This document shows positions 47,842-59,576 of a DNA stretch of 64,000 nt, piece after piece (position 1 is the first letter of the stretch; every line of letters starts with the position of its first letter). This stretch comes from Mariannaea sp. PMI_226 (lineage: Eukaryota > Ascomycota > Sordariomycetes > Hypocreales > Nectriaceae): contig JANFOG010000003.1 of NCBI GenBank assembly GCA_024336345.1, positions 1,804,501 to 1,868,500 on the forward strand. Direction: 5' to 3'. The position numbers were made by a program, and so were the translations under genes. Under the pieces are notes generated by a model. The model had not been told where the DNA came from. It worked only from the letters and a program-made list of their open reading frames with translations, and did not search any database.

Positions 47842-48376
47842 CTAGCACTGGTCCAAGAAGCCGGTGGCAGTGATGGGGAACGTTAACTGGGCCTTTATGA
47901 ACTTCGAAGAGTTTATAGAATATACCGGCTTTATTTCCGGGCTATTTGCAAACCCAGTCTGGCAGAAAATAGGCCCTCGCAACATGTAGTGCAAGCTACC
48001 ATTTTGACCGACTTTACCAAAGTCGGCTCGCGTACTTTCCACCGTTATCAATTCATCTCATTTTATGTGAGAGTAAAAGTTGATTCAGCTCCAGGATCGG
48101 GGCATTTAGAAACAGTCAATTCGTTTCCTTCACATCTATCCCTAACATGTCCTTGTTTATCATAGGTAGTTGACAAGAAATTCTGTAAGGAAATTACGAT
48201 ATCACACAACTTATTCTTTAATGTTAATCTCAATATTTACGGGTTCAGTTTATTTTTGGCAATGATTTAACCTGCTAAACTTTTGCAACATCATCAGCCC
48301 GGCGGATAAATCTCCAACACATTATCAGTGATATTGGGCAAGCTACGCAAATCGCATGACCATAATCACGTTCATG
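47842..48376 (-). pseudogene. possible decayed small cysteine-containing protein gene
   Basis: On the minus strand a 58-nt intron-like segment, GTAAAT to TTACAG, ends near 48185. After it a frame reads STTYDKQGHVRDRCEGNELT and then VSKCPDPGAESTF before a TAA. A separate open frame of 69 codons (48051-47842) ends ITATGFLDQC. Upstream, the frame through ATG at about 48376 carries several TAG/TGA/TAA codons. The stops are of the CAG/CAA/CGA-to-stop kind. No family is recognised and chance is possible. Confidence 0.25.
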
Positions 48377-48818
48377 TTTTTGAGTTGAGAATAAAATCAA
48401 GCGACCGGGGGAAAGGCTTGATTTCTAGATTGGGTACTATTATTCCAAGAGCTTCCTGTACTACACTTGCAGCTCGGCTATCTTTTATCATAGGCTGCAA
48501 CACCCAGGATATCCCCCAATTAATTAATTTTGGAGTTTTTAAATAATTGCCACTACTCTGTCGGACTCAGGCACAGTGTCAAGTCGAATCTCGTCTGAGT
48601 TTAGAGGTCTGATTGATCTCCCTCCAACTTCATTTGCAACGAGCGCTCAAGGCCATTGCCCGTGCTAAAGGAAAGGTGTCTCAGTTCACTGGGTCTTATG
48701 ATGATCTAAGGCATGGGCATGCTCTCTATTCAAGTTTCCATAGACCAGTGCAAGCAGCAAGATGCTATGTTTCTAGGGCTCTCCATCTCAGTTCAACTAT
48801 CCTCTACACAGCCCAATA

Positions 48819-49184
48819 TTACAGGCTAGTATTTGTGGTCTTGAGAGCAGAGGATTCATCATCATTGATAAGCCATTGAACGAGTAAGAAGGCCGGAGGC
48901 AGCCGTCGAGCTGCCATTTGGTCCCTGTGGAACGCCGCCTGGTGAGAAATCAGCTCCTCAGGCAAAAGAAAAGTTTGATCAAAAACGATCTTATCCAGCT
49001 CAAGTGCTTTCAACCCAGCAACTTTGGGTTGGATTTAGGATCGCTTAGAAAAATTCCATGCTACTTTTTTGAACTCAGAATGTAGTGGGTTATTTAATGA
49101 GTCTAGCTCAGCCAGCTAAGATGCCAGCCATTGCAGAACACCCACTATATCATCACCGTTCGATGAGTCCATGGTTTGGAGCAT
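48819..49184 (-). pseudogene. possible decayed coding fragment
   Basis: A minus-strand frame from 49184 (MLQTMDSSNGDDIVGVLQWL) runs about 120 codons with only two stops, TAG and TAA, each one C-to-T change from a Gln codon. It includes the protein-like stretch ELDKIVFDQTFLLPEELISH. About five or six stops would be expected by chance in this length, so the support is modest. The family is not recognised. Confidence 0.3.
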
Positions 49185-51909
49185 TCACACTTCAACAACA
49201 AGCGAGCCCCGGGAACTCAGGATATTTTGCAGTCATCTCACAAGCTTGGCTAGGCATTGAGAGAGCGAACTGCTGGACCGCCATCATTCCAAACTGTGCC
49301 GTGCTGTATAACCCCCTGAGCCCTCCAGTAAAGAAACAGAACGTGTTACTAGACAGTGCGTTCATGGATGTTTTATGTTCCCACAGCCGTTCTATTGAGA
49401 GACTTGCTTCTCCGTTATTAAGTCTCCCCGAACCCACTCGCCCCCAGAATGCGCACTTGGGAACGAACCATCTCGAGATCGTATCCCCCACCTGCCTTGA
49501 CAGCCAACTACGCAGGTAGGTATATGAGACAGAATAATCGAAGAGATACCAAGAGCCCCAGTGATGAGAACATGGTTTACTCAAGACAATGTCTCCGTAC
49601 GTTGTCGAAGTTAATAACATATCACACAAAATCTGAGGGGAGATGTGGTCGAGTGGATGACCGGGGGTTTTTTTTTGGGCTCGTTTTATACACGGGACAG
49701 ATCTTAACAACTATCACGTGCTTTTGAAATATTTATTCTATGAGTCATTCTAACAGACTTCTGAATTCAATGTCGCATGAAGTGCCTGATGGTTGTGATT
49801 TGCATGTATCATGCATATGTGGGTGACTTGAGGCCGGACACCAGGAGGTACCTCCCTAAGAAACCAGTACTTCTCCTCAGAAGCAAGCAGATTCATTCTA
49901 TGTATCAGAATATCCGTAAATCCCCATTGAGAGAATGTTGACAGCCTGAAGGGATTGTGTTCGAGGTTCCAGATGACAGGAACTTTTACTCAATTACAGT
50001 GTAGTTAGGTAGAATTTACGACTCTAGTCATACACATATCTTAATCTGCAAGGGTAACACGATGGTTTAACAGCCAGGCTAAGTTTTCACCGTCGCATTT
50101 TTCTGCAGAAAGAGGAGACCATAGTGTCACCAACAATACAACCACAACAGAATTTCCATGAGACCTTGACGGGGGCATAACGTAGGGACACAATTAAACT
50201 CAAGTTTATAGCAGTGTTCGGTGATGCAGTAAGCCACATCTTCTGTTAGCAATTATATTGAATACTTTGAGACCCTGAATGAAACTCTGGCCAGGCTTGA
50301 GCCGAAAATTATTGGAGAACCAGTTCAAGGGTGTCCTAAGACTTTCTGAATAGCTTAGAATGACATCCATTCCAGGGTTGAGACCAACACCAGGGTCGGA
50401 GCTGTTTCAAGCCTGAGGAGATTTGTGGTTATGCCTACAAACCTTGGGGCTCAGTATTCCGACTTCTTCCCAAGAAGAAGCTCCTTGCATTTTGATATTG
50501 AGGCCGAGCCAACAGTAAGGAAATGACATAATTATCTGAATTAGTGGGTCAATAAACGCGATTGTGGTTCCTGTAGCCATTCAAAATCTTAGCTATTCTC
50601 TAGACGACGACAAGGCCAGCCTCACCTAAGAGCACGTCTTTGACACCTGGCAAATAGATGTAACGCAGGTAATGCTCAGCTCAATCAGGTATGTAGCTTT
50701 ATGGTTCCTTTTCCTAAGTTACTTAAAGACTCTCATAGTTATTTTCCTTCTCATTTACTTTGTAGTAAGCCCTGCCTTTTTGGCACCATTTCATTTGCAA
50801 GGTCGAAAAGCTGGCACCCAGGCTTGGGAGCAAGCAATCCCCTCCTATAGAGCTTGCTACCACAGTTTTAGGGCGACGTCAGTCCCCGGCATACGGGCCG
50901 AGATCCCCACACGTAAGTTTGAAACGCAGCGACGTGCCCATGAATTATATCTAGAGGGACAAGAATACAATAAAGAAAGTGAAATGAAATTCGATATGGA
51001 AATAAAGAGCAACAATAATGAAACAGAGAAGGAGAGAGAAGCAGGATCTATCTCGAAACCTCATCCAACAAAGTACAAGACCCCCGCCACATTAAGTATT
51101 ATTGATTTGATATTGATTTGATGCATGCAGCGTTATACACACCTATTCCCGACATTTTAACGTACAATACTGCCCTCCCAAGCTCTCAGTTGCAGGGCGA
51201 GCATCACCACTCGTGAAATGTTGACGATACTATCACGTGACATAACTTATGTGAGCAGCTTCCCAGGGGCAAAGCGATCCATTCTTACCAGATAGGTCGT
51301 AGTCTCTTTTGCTTTTCTTCATGAATATTGTGTGTGCATTGGCCTAGCTATGTTCATGATCCCTGTGACGTCTGTTGGTGGGAGGCGGCAAGCATGGGAC
51401 GGGCGAGGCGCCTCTCCCAACCATCATCACCACGCGCCTCAAAACACTTTACGCAGGTACCTGAGGTTGAGCTAAGGCAAACTAAAAGCTTCGAGGTCAA
51501 GCCAGGCTATTCCCCTCACCCAATAGCACAGCGACCCCGAACCAGACAACTTGGTAGAATTATTTCGCATCTTTCTTCTTTACCTAGGTAGCTACAGTAG
51601 TACTTACTTTTTTTTTTATTCTTTTTTTATTTTTACCCCACGTCTTTGCCCATACTTTCTCACGCTCTCTCCCGCCCTCTGTCCATTACGTTGCCCCTCG
51701 AACCCGGATCACCTCCTCTCCCTCCTACCCCCCCTGGAGCTCCTCCACCGAGCTTCGACATTTCTAGGGAAACCCGCCACTCGTCCACTTTCACTTTCTT
51801 CCCTTTCTCCTCTCACTTGCTTGCTCATCAACGCAACTTCTCGCGTGCCACCTACTGGTGCCTGCGAAACCATCTCGACTGGCTGCATTGACGCAATCTA
51901 CTCGCTAAA

Positions 51910-54900
51910 ATGTCGGATACTGGTGACAGGTAAGTCATGTCATCATCATGGTCCGCTTAGGCGCCCCTCTCGTCGCCACGTCCAACACCCCCCCTTCCAT
52001 TTCCCTTCACGACCGGCCGTTACATACAAAGCCTCAGCAGAGCTCCACGTATCTGTTGCCGGCCTTGGCCCGCCGTCCTTGATCCGTCAATCAATTGTTT
52101 GCATCAACCCCTGCACTATCACTGCATGTATTTTTATATTCGAAATGAGCTACATTTCCCTCAGCTAGCTTCTGCTTTTGCCTCTACCTTCTCGCGCTTT
52201 TCGGCCTGCTCTCCCCCGCCCAACCAAAAAGTCAGTCCACCTTACTGACCGCTGTTTAATCTTTGTTCCATCACAGTAACCACAAGCGGTCCAAGTCCGC
52301 TGCCGCTCTCTCTCTTTTGCGGCGCAAAGAAACCCGCGAAGAAGAATCCGGCTCTGAAGACGGCGGTGTCCTGAGATCGTCATACTCCAACTCGGTCCTC
52401 CCCATGTCGCAACAATCGAGTGTTCGCGGCCATGGGCCTAAACCCTCAATTTCATCAACTCCCCTCTCCACGACACAGCTCCCGCCCAAGACTTTCTCAG
52501 GTACCACGACAGATGGTAACAACAACAACACTAATAACAACAACAACCACAATAATCCCGCCGGAAAGACTATCAGCCTCGAGCAGTCCGTTCGCAAGTT
52601 CCGAGTTGTCGAAGCCCTCCGAAGCGGCGACACGGCCTCCATCTCCCGAGCCATTCGCGACACTGCCGATAATGGCCCGAGATCCAGCATCTCCTCCATG
52701 GGCACTGCCGGCAACTCCCTTGAGGACACCACGATCTTGCACCTGGCTATTCAGTGCGCCGAGTTTCCCGTTATCGAGTATGTATTGTCCGACGGCCAGG
52801 GCACCATTGACGTGAATGCCCGGGACAAGGATGGTAACACCCCGCTGCACCTTGCCGCCATCCAAGGCCGAACTTCGGTCGTTAAGCTGCTCCTCGAGCA
52901 AAAAGAAATCAATGATGCCATTGCGAACGGCCAGGGTAAATTACCCATCGATGTCGCCCGGAATCCCGAAATTTTCCAGCTTCTTCAGCTCTCCCGCTCG
53001 CTCTTTGCCGAAGCCAAGGTCAAGCAAGTCCAAGAGCTCATCGCTAGGGGCAACTACGGTGCACTTGCCGGTGTTCTTGAGGAGCACCGCGTTAAGACGG
53101 TTCTCGACATCAACAGCCCTGAATTCGCATCTGAGCCTTTCACTGTCCAGACTGGCGGCACTCTGCTCCACGAGGCTGCGAGAAAACGAAATACGAATTT
53201 GATCCAGGTTCTCCTGCTCCACGGCGCCGATCCCTTCCGACGCGACCGAAAGGGAAAGCTTCCTCAATCAGTCACCAACGATGATGCTACAAAGGCTATC
53301 CTGAAGAAATCTCCTGCTGCAGTTGCTGCCCAGAGGGGAATCCAGGAGAAGGCGGTTCTGGGCCACGCTGCGTCCCAAGGTGCCTCTGCGGCAAGCCCTA
53401 GTGACCCCCTTGCTGGCCGTGAGGCTCGTGAGATGAAGGGTTATCTCAAGAAATGGACCAACTATCGAAAGGGCTACCAGTTGAGGTGGTTCGTGCTTGA
53501 GGATGGTGTCTTGAGCTACTATAAGCATCAGGACGACGCGGGTTCCGCTTGCCGTGGTGCTATCAACATGCGCATTGCCAAGCTGCACATGAGCCCCGAC
53601 GAAAAGACCAAGTTTGAGATCATTGGCAAGTCCTCTGTCAAATACACTTTGAAAGCCAACCACGAAGTTGAAGCTAAGCGGTGGTTTTGGGCCCTCAACA
53701 ACTCCATTCAGTGGAGCAAGGATCAGGCGAGAGAGGAGGAAAAGCAGGCCGTCCGAAGTGCTGAACTTCTCAAACAGGCCAAGGCCGATCAGAGTACTCT
53801 GTCCATCCAGGAGACGTACAGTGAAAATACGAGCATGACCGACCTCCGCAGAACCAGCTCTCAGGTAGCAAACAACCGATCTTTCTCCAAGACTCATGAT
53901 CAGAGATCTGGGTTCCCTGGCCCCAGCACAATTGGCAGTCTCGACGAAGACGATTTTGTTGATGTCGCAACCGATGCGGATCAGTCGAGGGTGCACCGGA
54001 ACGGCGGAACGAACACTCACCCAGACCTGGACGATGAAGATGATTATGGCGATGACATGAGCATCCATGAGGAGCCGACCGCTACCAAGGATGCTCTCAA
54101 TATTACAGCCCAATCTGCCAAGCTGCAGCTCGAAACCATGTCTCACGTTCACGCCGCTCTCTTGTATGAGCACTCTCACAACCCCAACACAACCATTTCT
54201 GATGCTGCTGTTTCGCATGCTCTGACGACCTACGATGCTGCTATTCGAAGCTTGTCTACTCTAGTCGGCGACCTTCTTAGGATATCAAAGGATCGTGACG
54301 CTTACTGGCAGTATCGCTTAGACCGCGAGTCCAACATGCGTCGCATGTGGGAGGAGAGCATGGCACAGGTTGCTCGCGAACAGGAAGTGCTGGAAGCCCG
54401 TGTCGGCGAGGCGGAATTAAAGCGAAAGATGACCAAGCGGGCCTTGAGAGAGGTTATGGAGAACGGCATTCCAGTGGTAGAAGCTTCGACCGTCGGCTTG
54501 AAGGAGAGGAGAACCGAAGAGGGTAATGAAGAGGAGGGTGAGGATGAATTCAAGGACGCTGAATCGTCTGTGCCCGCTCCCATTAGATCTAAATCCCCCA
54601 CGAAGAGCATTCGAAGGAAGCCAACTATCATGGTGGACCTGTCAGAGAGCGAGTCTGAACATGAGGATGAATTCTTTGATGCTGTGGATGCCGGTGAAGT
54701 CGAAGTTGAGGAGCTACCAATCGAGGATGTTGAGAAGCAGGACATTGTTGTATCCGGAGGCATTGATATCAGTTCTGCATTCCAAGGTTACGAGAATGGC
54801 ATCAGAAAGAGACTGAAAATGGATGCTGATGACCGGCCCAAGATTTCTCTCTGGGTAAGCTTTTATCGATCTGCATTCTTTTTTTTACGTGGCTGAGCTA

Positions 54901-56132
54901 ACAAATACTAGGGCATCTTGAAGTCGATGATTGGCAAGGATATGACAAAGATGACTCTTCCTGTTTCCTTCAACGAGCCGACGTCGTTGTTATATCGTTG
55001 CGGAGAGGATATGGAATACGCAGACCTTCTGGACCAAGCAGCAGACCGTAGCGACTCTATTGAGCGACTCATCTATGTTGCGGCATTTGCAGCAAGTGAG
55101 TATGCGTCAACCATCGGACGAGTTGCGAAGCCTTTCAATCCCCTGCTAGGAGAGACGTTTGAGTATGTCCGACCGGACAAGAATTATCGCTTCTTCATCG
55201 AACAAGTCAGCCATCACCCTCCAATTGGTGCTGCTTGGGCAGAGTCGCCTAAGTGGACATACTATGGCGAGTCAGCAGTGAAGTCTAAGTTTTATGGCAA
55301 ATCCTTTGATATCAACCCGCTAGGAACTTGGTTCTTGAAGCTGCGACCATCGGCTGGAGGAAAAGAGGAACTTTACACCTGGAAGAAGGTGACGTCATCA
55401 GTTATTGGCATTATCACAGGTAACCCAACTGTTGATAACTACGGACCGATGGAGATCAAGAACTGGACGACGGGCGAGGTGGCTATCCTCGAGTTCAAGC
55501 CACGTGGATGGAAGGCGTCGAGCGCATATCAGATTTCTGGCAAGGTCCTTGATGGTTCAGGCAATGTGCGTTTCAGCATGGGTGGTCGCTGGAACTCCAA
55601 GTTGTACGTTCGCTTGACGCCTGGTTACGAAGCGTCTGTGGATGAGCCCAAGAATGATGGACCTGTGCACTCATGTGGCGGCCTCGTGGACCCTAGCCGA
55701 GCATACCTCGTCTGGAAGGCCAACGAGCGACCCCCGGGCATTCCATTCAACCTCACACCATTCGTGTTGACATTCAACCACATCGACGACCAGCTCAAAC
55801 CCTGGCTTGCTCCGACGGATTCACGATTACGGCCCGACCAACGTGCCATGGAGGATGGCGAATATGACTTTGCAGCTGAGGAGAAGAACCGACTGGAGCA
55901 AAACCAGCGAGCTCGACGTCGTGTGCGTGAGGAGCGAGGCGAAGACTTTATGCCTGCATGGTTCTCCAAGGCTCGATGCGAAGTGACGGGTGAGGAGTAT
56001 TGGCAGTTCAATGGCAAATACTGGGAACAGCGAGAAAAGGCGGGACCCAACGGCGATGGCAGCGCGTGGGCAGGATTGGAACCTATCTATGATGATGTGC
56101 AGAAGGAGACGTATCAGCAGTCGTACTATTAA
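51910..56132 (+). CDS. Osh1/Swh1-type oxysterol-binding protein (ankyrin-PH-FFAT-ORD)
   Basis: These proteins carry sterols and phosphoinositides between membranes at contact sites with the ER. Exons are 51910-51929, 52277-54854 and 54912-56132 (1272 residues). The first exon is only 20 nt; its GTAAGT donor and CACAG acceptor keep the frame ([14 protein letters not shown]). Ankyrin-like repeats lie at about 159-185, 191-215 and 300-330. The PH domain is at about 390-483 ([20 protein letters not shown]). A coiled, acidic middle follows. A FFAT motif, EFFDAVD, sits at about 805-811 in an acidic setting, and a second FFAT-like EFKDAES lies about 40 residues earlier. The lipid-binding ORD covers about 870-1260 with the family signature EQVSHHPP at 963-970. 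All expected parts are present. The yeast relative works at the nucleus-vacuole junction and late Golgi; the same here is inference. Confidence 0.95.
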
Positions 56133-57120
56133 AATGTTGGATTTATAAGGTTAGAAGCAAGGGATTGCGGGTTATTATGCAGTTGAAATACATATTGAAC
56201 AAGTCCATGTACAGACAGACAATCCAGTAGGGAAGGGACGGACTTTTGATACTTGATTATGACACCATTCGCTTGCACTTGAGAGACGACAGGGGTTGTG
56301 AAATGAGGTGTGAGATGCGTACGGAGTAGGTGTCTACCAACTTGCCAAAGTACCTAGTGAAGGATTGCCCTTCGCATTCGCATTGAAACTTGTGATATAA
56401 CAAATACCCCAAGTCCAAGCTCCGGTCCGAGCTCCATACGGAGTATAGGACAGACTAGGTAAGCCAGTTGGCCAGGTCTCTAACCCAACTCATCTAACTC
56501 AGGTCATCTATCCGGAACGGAAACCGTTGCGTCATGCCGATGAGAGCAACAGCGGGCCTCGGGCCATTGAACGAGTGTCGACTCGGGCGGCGCCGGCCCC
56601 GCTCCGATTGGACGCTCCGTGGGCCGTACCTCGGCAAATCCGTTCCCCTGGAGGCAAAAACGCGAACACATGAGATCTTCCGGGGGGTAGCATCCCCCAT
56701 ACAAAGATCTGAGATTGCCCTTGTCATTTCTGACCTCCCGTCATTCGTCATCACTTTATTTCATCCTTTGACCCTCTTTCCCACGTTTCTTGAGGGTTAT
56801 TCTAATTCTAGTGCTGATACTTTCCTTTCCTCCGACTCACTCGTCGCACACGCAGCGGCCAACCCGCCCTTAATCCTCTCCCCTCCCTTTTTGATTCGCA
56901 TTCGCCCTGGCGGCGCGCCAATTGCATGGGAGCCGGACCGCATCATCCACAGGTTCCATCGTCTTTATTCACAGGGCGCGCGATCAGGAGATTTCCGCGT
57001 TTGGTAGCAAGCGAAACTTGAGAGTTAAGCGGCGCGATATCGCTGGACGAAAGAGAAGCACAATATCAGATCGTTGAAGGAATCTACAATCTGATTCCAT
57101 CCCCGTAACATTAAAAAAAA
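56133..57120 (+). promoter_or_regulatory. promoter and leader of the thioesterase gene
   Basis: No gene lies here; the first part is 3' region of the Osh1-type gene. Two TACGGAGTA motifs occur at 56320-56328 and 56437-56445. Two CCTCGG sites lie at 56557-56562 and 56629-56634, the core known to be bound by fatty-acid regulators FarA/FarB in Aspergillus and related factors in Fusarium. That fits the neighbour's peroxisomal role, though two hits in 1 kb is only mildly above chance. Confidence 0.45.
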
Positions 57121-58438
57121 ATGGAGAGCCGACCTACATTACTGCGACCCCCAGAGCCGGACCCGGCCAAGGCTCGTATTGAGAATGTTTTGGATGTGAC
57201 TGAGTTGAAGGTTCTAGGGCCGGTAAGTGCGATTCATATTCTTTGAAATTTTATTTGAACAGCGTTCAATTTATTGGCTTGTCATGGCAATGATTTGAGA
57301 CCAAACACATCTCACCTTGAAACTCCTCCTTTAGCCACTTGTACACACGCCCACAGACATGATCAGACTGAACATTATCCTCGATCAATCGCAAAACTAA
57401 TCTTCTCATTCTCTTACAGGACGTCTTCACAAACACCCGCAAACCCTGGCACCCCCCAGGTGCCCGCGGTATTTACGGCGGCGCCGTCATCGCGCAAACC
57501 CTCGCGGCCGCGCAGAAGACGGTTCCGGAGAACTTCTTCCCCCACTCTTGCCACTGCTACTTCCTCCTTGCTGGGTCCGACGAGATTCCCATCCTGTACC
57601 ATGTCGAGCGTGTCCGCGACGGTCGTTCGTTTGCGACTCGCACCGTGCAAGCGAGGCAGAAGGGCAAGTGCATCTTTACTACTACAATCAGCTTCGTGAG
57701 AGAGGACAGCGGTGGCGAGAAGAAGGTTGAGCATGCGGTGCCGTTGACCGAGGGCATGATCGCGCCGCCGGATGAATGGGATGGCGAGCCTGAATGGGCG
57801 AGGAGCGGTCCGTTCCAGAGCCACAGAATCGACGTTCACCGGGGGGCGGACCCAAAGGCCCAGCCGTTTGAGAAACGGTGCCGTCAGTGGTTGCGCGCCC
57901 GGGGAAAGATCTCGGCCGAGGGAGGTTCGCAGGCACACCTAAACGCACTGGCGTACATGTCAGACAGCTACTTCATTGGTACCGTGACCCGTATCCACGG
58001 CATCTGGCGGTTCCCTTTCAACCCCGAGGATGTTTCCTCTCAACCGACTCCCGTACGGGATCACGTCTCCCACCTGACCGAATTCGAGGGCATGGGCTCG
58101 TCAGTGGAGGAATGGATCGGACGTCCGAAACTGGGGATGATGGTGAGCCTGGACCACAGCATTTACTTTCACAATCCGAGGGCAGTTCGGGCGGACGAGT
58201 GGATGTTCACAGAGATTGAGAGTCCATGGTCCGGGGATGGACGTGGGTTGGTGACGCAGAGAATTTACGGAAGCGATGGGACATTGTTCGCGACGTGCTA
58301 TCAAGAGGTCAGTACCACACATTCTATTTTCTTCTCCTTTTTTTTTTGCCCGTAATCAAGAGAGGCCATGATGCTAATAGATGACAGGGTCTTGTACGAT
58401 TAAAGCAGGATGGTGAAGAGAAGGGAGCCAAGTTGTGA
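57121..58438 (+). CDS. peroxisomal acyl-CoA thioesterase II (TesB/ACOT8 type)
   Basis: The enzyme splits acyl-CoA into fatty acid and CoA, supporting peroxisomal fatty-acid breakdown. Exons are 57121-57222, 57420-58307 and 58388-58438 (346 residues). The introns (197 and 80 nt) have GTAAGT/TTACAG and GTCAGT/GACAG borders. Two hot-dog folds are visible. The first contains RGIYGGAVIAQTLAAAQ and a VRDGRSFATRTVQARQ strand pair. The second contains the active-site Asp at about 279 in SLDHSIYFHNP. The C-terminus is AKL, a PTS1-type peroxisome import signal, encoded only by the 51-nt last exon. The length fits the family and no key residue is lost. Confidence 0.94.
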
Positions 58439-59576
58439 GAGGGCGCGAGGTGATTGTCGACTGTTTAGACTTGGCGGGGTGTTTTGTTTTATAATACTTT
58501 AGGCGAAAGATAAAGACTCAAAGCAAGAAGAAATAGACGAACTAGATTTTAATAAGTACTTGGAAAAAGGAAGTGGCACCACCCAGTGAGGGGACACACT
58601 ACTTTATCATGTCAGGAGTTACGCACCCAGTGTTCAGCTTCGCGCCGGGGGGTTGGAGGGAGAGGGGGCCAACATCCCCGCTACCTCCGCATGACCATCA
58701 GACGAAACAGGGATCTCAGCGAAGCGCGTAGATCCCGTTCAATAAACTACTGAGTGGAAGCTATAAATAGCATATCAATACTTCATGACTATACTCGCCA
58801 GGGATCATACTACCCCTTCCCTCAGTCTTCTTAGGGATGGATGAAACTAGCCCAACCTAATCTAATGCTTATGGTAGTAAGGATTGTTGAAGACTGGCCA
58901 ACTTGAGAATTGAAATTGTAGGTTGAAACGGGAACCATGTCTGATCTAGACACGACCAAGAAAGCTGCCAAATCGACATAAGACGTAGTTATGCTGTGGG
59001 CTACCATGACGTGCAGGAAAGGTTTGGAATCAGTGTGCTGCTGTGTGTATTGTGGATGCAACTTGCGGACATTTTCTCATGGAGCGCCATTCTTCGTCGA
59101 TCTTCGTCGATCTTCAGTCCGCTCAAGGCATACTTCCAAAAACTCCCCAATTGCACGGAGCTGAACAGAAAAAAGCCACAAGACACACACCTATGATGCA
59201 ACTGAGAGGAGGCTGGGATGGGCCGCGCCTCAGAGACCCAGTTAGAATATGGGAAAACGAAAATCTTCCCAGAAGGAGGTTACACTGACACATGAAGAGC
59301 CGAATGAAATGATGGAATATGGCCCACCCGGGCGCATCTCACTGCCCCTAGGCGCCAAACACATCAAAGCCTGCGGTAGCACCAGTCTATTTTTGGGGCT
59401 ACGAGGCTTCAGAGCCCCCTCCAAGAAGCCGAATGCGCAGAGCCTCGTCTGTGTATCTCCCCTCACCCCGAGACTTCTGTAATATATCACTCATCAGTCT
59501 TGAGTCTCCTCACAAGAGAAGGGCCTACTGAAACTAACTGACATATCTTGTCTCGATCCAACCACAGGGGGTCGAC
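58439..59576. other. intergenic region before the multispan membrane protein
   Basis: No gene is seen. Short frames at 58996-59490 overlap on both strands. A tandem CTTCGTCGAT duplication lies at 59094-59114. The last part is presumably promoter for the gene starting at 59577. Confidence 0.45.

Larger units (their letters stand above)
46831..51909. other. gene-poor region between chitinase and the oxysterol-binding protein gene
   Basis: No intact gene is seen over 5 kb. The first part is chitinase 3' region. Two weak traces of decayed coding sequence are listed separately. A 149-codon plus frame at 50672-51121 begins with a hydrophobic stretch but is otherwise featureless. From about 51.6 kb the plus strand is C/T-rich and forms the leader of the next gene. 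Confidence 0.4.

Noticed and set aside
49192..49710. 172-codon minus-strand frame
   Set aside because: It is overlapped by a 144-codon frame on the other strand, has no start context or domain features, and lies in gene-poor DNA.
50672..51121. 149-codon plus frame with a hydrophobic start
   Set aside because: The rest is featureless and the frame has no supporting splice or leader signals; I could not support a gene.
53268..54218. 316-codon open frame on the minus strand
   Set aside because: It lies wholly opposite the Osh1-type gene, whose domains are clear; it is a codon-bias shadow.
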